A stretch of 64,000 bases of DNA from Neobacillus cucumis (lineage in GTDB: Bacteria > Bacillota > Bacilli > Bacillales_B > DSM-18226): the NCBI RefSeq assembly GCF_023715505.1, contig NZ_JAMBOH010000025.1:1-64000 (forward strand), given 5' to 3'. Within the stretch, counting starts at the first letter, position 1. Every line of letters starts with the position of its first letter. Position numbers and translations under genes: made by a program. Below are positions 61,831-64,000 of this stretch, in pieces. The notes under the pieces were generated by a model. That model was not told where the DNA came from, made no database searches, and worked only from the letters and a program-made list of their open reading frames with translations.

Positions 61831-62694
61831 ATGTTTAACGAAACTTACAAATTATCAAATGGTGTAGAAATACCAAAATTAGGTCTTGGTACCTGGCTGC
61901 TTGACGATGCACAGGCAGCACAAGCAGTGCGTGATGCGGTGTCTATCGGATATCGCCATATTGATACGGCTCAGGCTTATATGAATGAATCTGGTGTAGG
62001 AGAAGGAATCCGTTCTTGCGGTGTCGCAAGAGAAGAACTTTTCATTACCACAAAGGTTGCTGCTGAAGCAAAGACCTATAATGCATCTGCGCATTCAATT
62101 AATGAGTCTTTAGCAAAGATGGGACTGGATTACATTGATCTTCTGATTATCCACAGCCCACAGCCTTGGACAGAGTTCCGTGAGGAGAACCGTTACTTCG
62201 AGGAAAACAAAGAAGTATGGAAAGCGTTGGAGGATGCTTATAAGACAGGCAAGGTAAAGGCAATCGGTCTTTCTAACTTCCTTCAGGATGATGTAGAGAA
62301 TATTCTTGCAACCTGTGAGATCAAGCCTATGGTCAATCAGATATTGGCACATGTGAGCAATACTCCTTTTGAACTAATTGAATTCTGCCAAAAGAATGAC
62401 ATCTTGGTAGAGGCATATTCGCCAATTGCACACGGTGCAGTTCTCGATAATGCAGAGGTTAAGGTAATAGCTGATAAGTACGGAGTATCTGTTGCTCAGC
62501 TTTGCCTACGTTATGATATCCAGCTTGGTCTTGTAGTCATCCCTAAGACGGCAAATCCGGATCACATGAGAAACAATGCAGAGCTTGATTTTGTTATCAG
62601 CGATGCAGATATGGAGACTTTGATGAATGTAGAGCAAATACAGAATTATGGTGAGCATAGCTTCTTCCCGGTATTTGGTGGAAAGTTAAAATAA
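61831..62694 (+). CDS. aldo/keto reductase (AKR5 type)
   Basis: 287 residues after AAAGGAG. Motifs: LSNGVEIPKLGLGTWLLDDA, GYRHIDTAQAYMNESGVGEG (Asp, Tyr), LFITTKVAAEAKTYNASAHS (Lys), IDLLIIHSPQPWTEFREENR (His), and GLVVIPKTANPDHMRNN. Longer loop after the His motif than in the AKR pair at 54587/57344, so it comes from another subfamily rather than the local duplication. Lies 116 bases after the CMD gene in the same operon. Reduces carbonyls in the cytoplasm. GC is slightly higher than in neighbours. Confidence 0.9.
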   Translation: MFNETYKLSNGVEIPKLGLGTWLLDDAQAAQAVRDAVSIGYRHIDTAQAYMNESGVGEGIRSCGVAREELFITTKVAAEAKTYNASAHSINESLAKMGLDYIDLLIIHSPQPWTEFREENRYFEENKEVWKALEDAYKTGKVKAIGLSNFLQDDVENILATCEIKPMVNQILAHVSNTPFELIEFCQKNDILVEAYSPIAHGAVLDNAEVKVIADKYGVSVAQLCLRYDIQLGLVVIPKTANPDHMRNNAELDFVISDADMETLMNVEQIQNYGEHSFFPVFGGKLK

Positions 62695-62772
62695 ACAGAT
62701 AATAGATGAAGGTCGAACAAAAACCTGCTTTAAGTTGGTTAATAAAAATAAAATTTATCGGAGGAATTAAAA

Positions 62773-63177
62773 ATGACAAAACATGAAGAAGTAAAAAATG
62801 GCGTTATTTTCCCAGCGGGCGAAAAAAATCCTTTTTCACAATTTTTCGTGGGTCAAAGTTATCTTAAAGGATTAGTCTCTGACCCTAAAATCAACGTTGG
62901 TGTTGGGAATGTGACTTTTGAACCGGAATGTCGTAATAACTGGCATATCCATCGTGATGGATATCAAATTCTATTAGTAACTGGTGGCGAAGGTTGGTAC
63001 CAAGAAGAAGGAAAGCCTGCTCAATTATTAAAAGCTGGTGATGTTATTGTTACTCATGATGGTGTAAAACACTGGCATGGTGCCACAAAAGACAGCTGGT
63101 TTGTACACATTGCAATCACTGCAGGTACACCGGAATGGTTAGAACCTGTCGATGATGAAACCTATAACAATTTGTAA
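62773..63177 (+). CDS. cupin-domain protein
   Basis: 134 residues after GGAGG. The cupin beta barrel is complete: NNWHIHRDGYQILLVTGGEG for motif 1 (HxH, then Gln/Glu positions) and AGDVIVTHDGVKHWHGATKD for motif 2 with the His. It binds one metal ion. Cupins paired with CMD and AKR genes are frequent in stress-related operons; hydroxynitrile-lyase-like cupins share this frame. Last gene of the CMD-AKR-cupin operon, 78 bases after the AKR. Confidence 0.88.
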   Translation: MTKHEEVKNGVIFPAGEKNPFSQFFVGQSYLKGLVSDPKINVGVGNVTFEPECRNNWHIHRDGYQILLVTGGEGWYQEEGKPAQLLKAGDVIVTHDGVKHWHGATKDSWFVHIAITAGTPEWLEPVDDETYNNL

Positions 63178-63183
63178 GAAACT

Positions 63184-63213
63184 AACGCATCGGATCAAAT
63201 GATTCGATGCGTT
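63184..63213 (+). terminator. hairpin after the cupin gene
   Basis: AACGCATCG pairs perfectly with CGATGCGTT over 12 bases, 7 bases after the stop codon. No strong T run follows, so termination is likely but inefficient. Confidence 0.55.
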
Positions 63214-63382
63214 AATTATGACGGTCATACAAACAAAAGTGTGGAAACATTATTGAAAATCGTACAGCCGTTACCTTAAGCCAGAAGTTATTAAAAATGC
63301 AGCGATTGAGTTGATGATATGCATATTAGACATGTTGACTTCCCCAACCTTTCTTATAGATTATTAACAATTTTGATTGATC

Positions 63383-63470
63383 TGTTGAGTAATCAACGGA
63401 TTACGTTAAATTAACCATTGAATGCATTAAGTTTCTCTATATAATAATAAACAGATGTTGATTAATGAAT
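63383..63470 (+). promoter_or_regulatory. promoter with TetR-type dyads, MFS gene
   Basis: Promoter TTGAAT (63419-63424), 16 bases, TATAAT (63441-63446). Upstream dyad CTGTTGAGTAATCAACGG (63383-63400) and downstream TTGATTAATGAA (63459-63470). The block is a diverged duplicate of 60787-60876, so the MFS gene and the CMD operon probably share a regulator. Confidence 0.62.
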
Positions 63471-63566
63471 TAACATTGATTTTTTTAAAGGTATTATGAT
63501 CAGGTCATGACCTGAAAACTGAACTTGCATAAAAAAATGCGGGGAAAGGAGATGGTTATTATACGT

Positions 63567-64000
63567 ATGGACAGGTTAAAAATATTTTCTTTGCTGTCAG
63601 TTGCTTTGTTGATCTCATCCGGTCCATTGATTGCCGCAAACATACCAGCAATCGAAAAGGAATTTTCGACAGTAAATCCAACGCATGTAGGGCTGTTAAC
63701 AACCATTCCTTCACTGTTTGTCATTCTAGGTATCTTAGTTGCGAACCGTTTGGAACTATGGATTGGTAAGAAAAGGACGATATTGATTGGTTTAACGCTT
63801 GTTTTTCTTGCTGGGGTTTTTCCCGTACTAAAACATGATATCTTTTCGTTTTTATTTCTTTCGCGCTGTTTCTTTGGTTTAGGAATCGGTTTATTCAACC
63901 GTTTAATCATTCAAATGATTAGTGATATATTTCAGGATGATCCCCGCAGGAAAGCAGCCGTAATTGGGTTAGAAAGTGCCTTTGAAGGATTAGGTGGCAT
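63567..64000 (+). CDS. MFS transporter, cut by the window end
   Basis: The first 144 codons are present. AAAGGAG lies upstream; ATG at 63567 is the likely start (ATG at 63552 overlaps the site). It opens MDRLKIFSLLSVALLISSGP with a first helix, then IPAIEKEFSTVNPTHVGLLT and two more helices. ANRLELWIGKKRTILIGLTL is motif A (loop 2-3). It has the Bcr/YcxA-like exporter pattern and is under the duplicated TetR-type promoter. Substrate unknown. Confidence 0.8.
   Translation, partial: MDRLKIFSLLSVALLISSGPLIAANIPAIEKEFSTVNPTHVGLLTTIPSLFVILGILVANRLELWIGKKRTILIGLTLVFLAGVFPVLKHDIFSFLFLSRCFFGLGIGLFNRLIIQMISDIFQDDPRRKAAVIGLESAFEGLGG

Overview
The window looks like an accessory region of a low-GC, spore-forming member of the Bacillaceae (Bacillus, Neobacillus or Peribacillus type). 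The support is strong AGGAGG-type ribosome binding sites, YjcZ-family sporulation miniproteins, and DUF3231, CBO0543, YczE, YoaK and DUF3888 family proteins. The species is not determined. The region is full of insertion-sequence remnants, group II introns, decayed duplicate genes and aldo/keto reductase copies, so it is a plastic part of the genome.

Layout. 1-4.2 kb holds mostly gene relics: a frameshifted + strand gene, a dead lipoprotein, two pieces of a gene whose intact copy lies at 20.7 kb, an IS1595 relic and an aldO relic, around two small membrane proteins and a VOC protein. 4.2-11.3 kb, on the minus strand, has a PoxB-type pyruvate oxidase and a five-gene operon (binding protein, permease, ATPase, M20 deacylase, N-carbamoyl amino acid hydrolase) that imports an amino acid derivative and frees the amino acid. 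11.6-19 kb is carbohydrate oriented: alditol oxidase, two aldo/keto reductases, a cytoplasmic GH10 xylanase with a cre site, and an esterase. 19.07-19.63 kb is a 52-bp tandem repeat made of two alternating unit types. 20-30.5 kb has a possible winged-helix protein, a nonsense-mutated SDR, a seven-blade RCC1-like protein, two YjcZ proteins, a DUF3888 secreted protein, a DnaD-like replication protein with a decayed partial copy, and the YczE and YoaK membrane proteins.

30.8-45.4 kb is mobile-element rich: three IS110-type transposase copies (two damaged, one nearly intact) and two clusters of small membrane proteins, one ending in DUF3231. It also holds a nested set of group II introns. A truncated outer intron is interrupted by a full intron encoding an RT-maturase-HNH protein. 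The RT gene of that intron is in turn split, exactly at its YVDD active site, by a third intron whose own RT is dead.

45.4-64 kb is a redox and detoxification region: HAD-like protein, broken old yellow enzyme, YciI, SDR, two complete MFS exporters plus one cut by the window edge, FAD monooxygenase, five intact aldo/keto reductases plus two fragments, two-domain CMD (AhpD-like) protein and cupin. LysR, MerR and TetR regulators are interspersed. Two control circuits can be read from the DNA. A MerR-type dyad sits inside 19-bp promoter spacers before two AKR genes. A repeated TTGTTGA/TCAAC dyad, probably TetR-type, lies before the CMD-AKR-cupin operon and again before the last MFS gene. Together these suggest regulated handling of reactive carbonyl or electrophile stress, with repeated duplication of an AKR-plus-regulator module.
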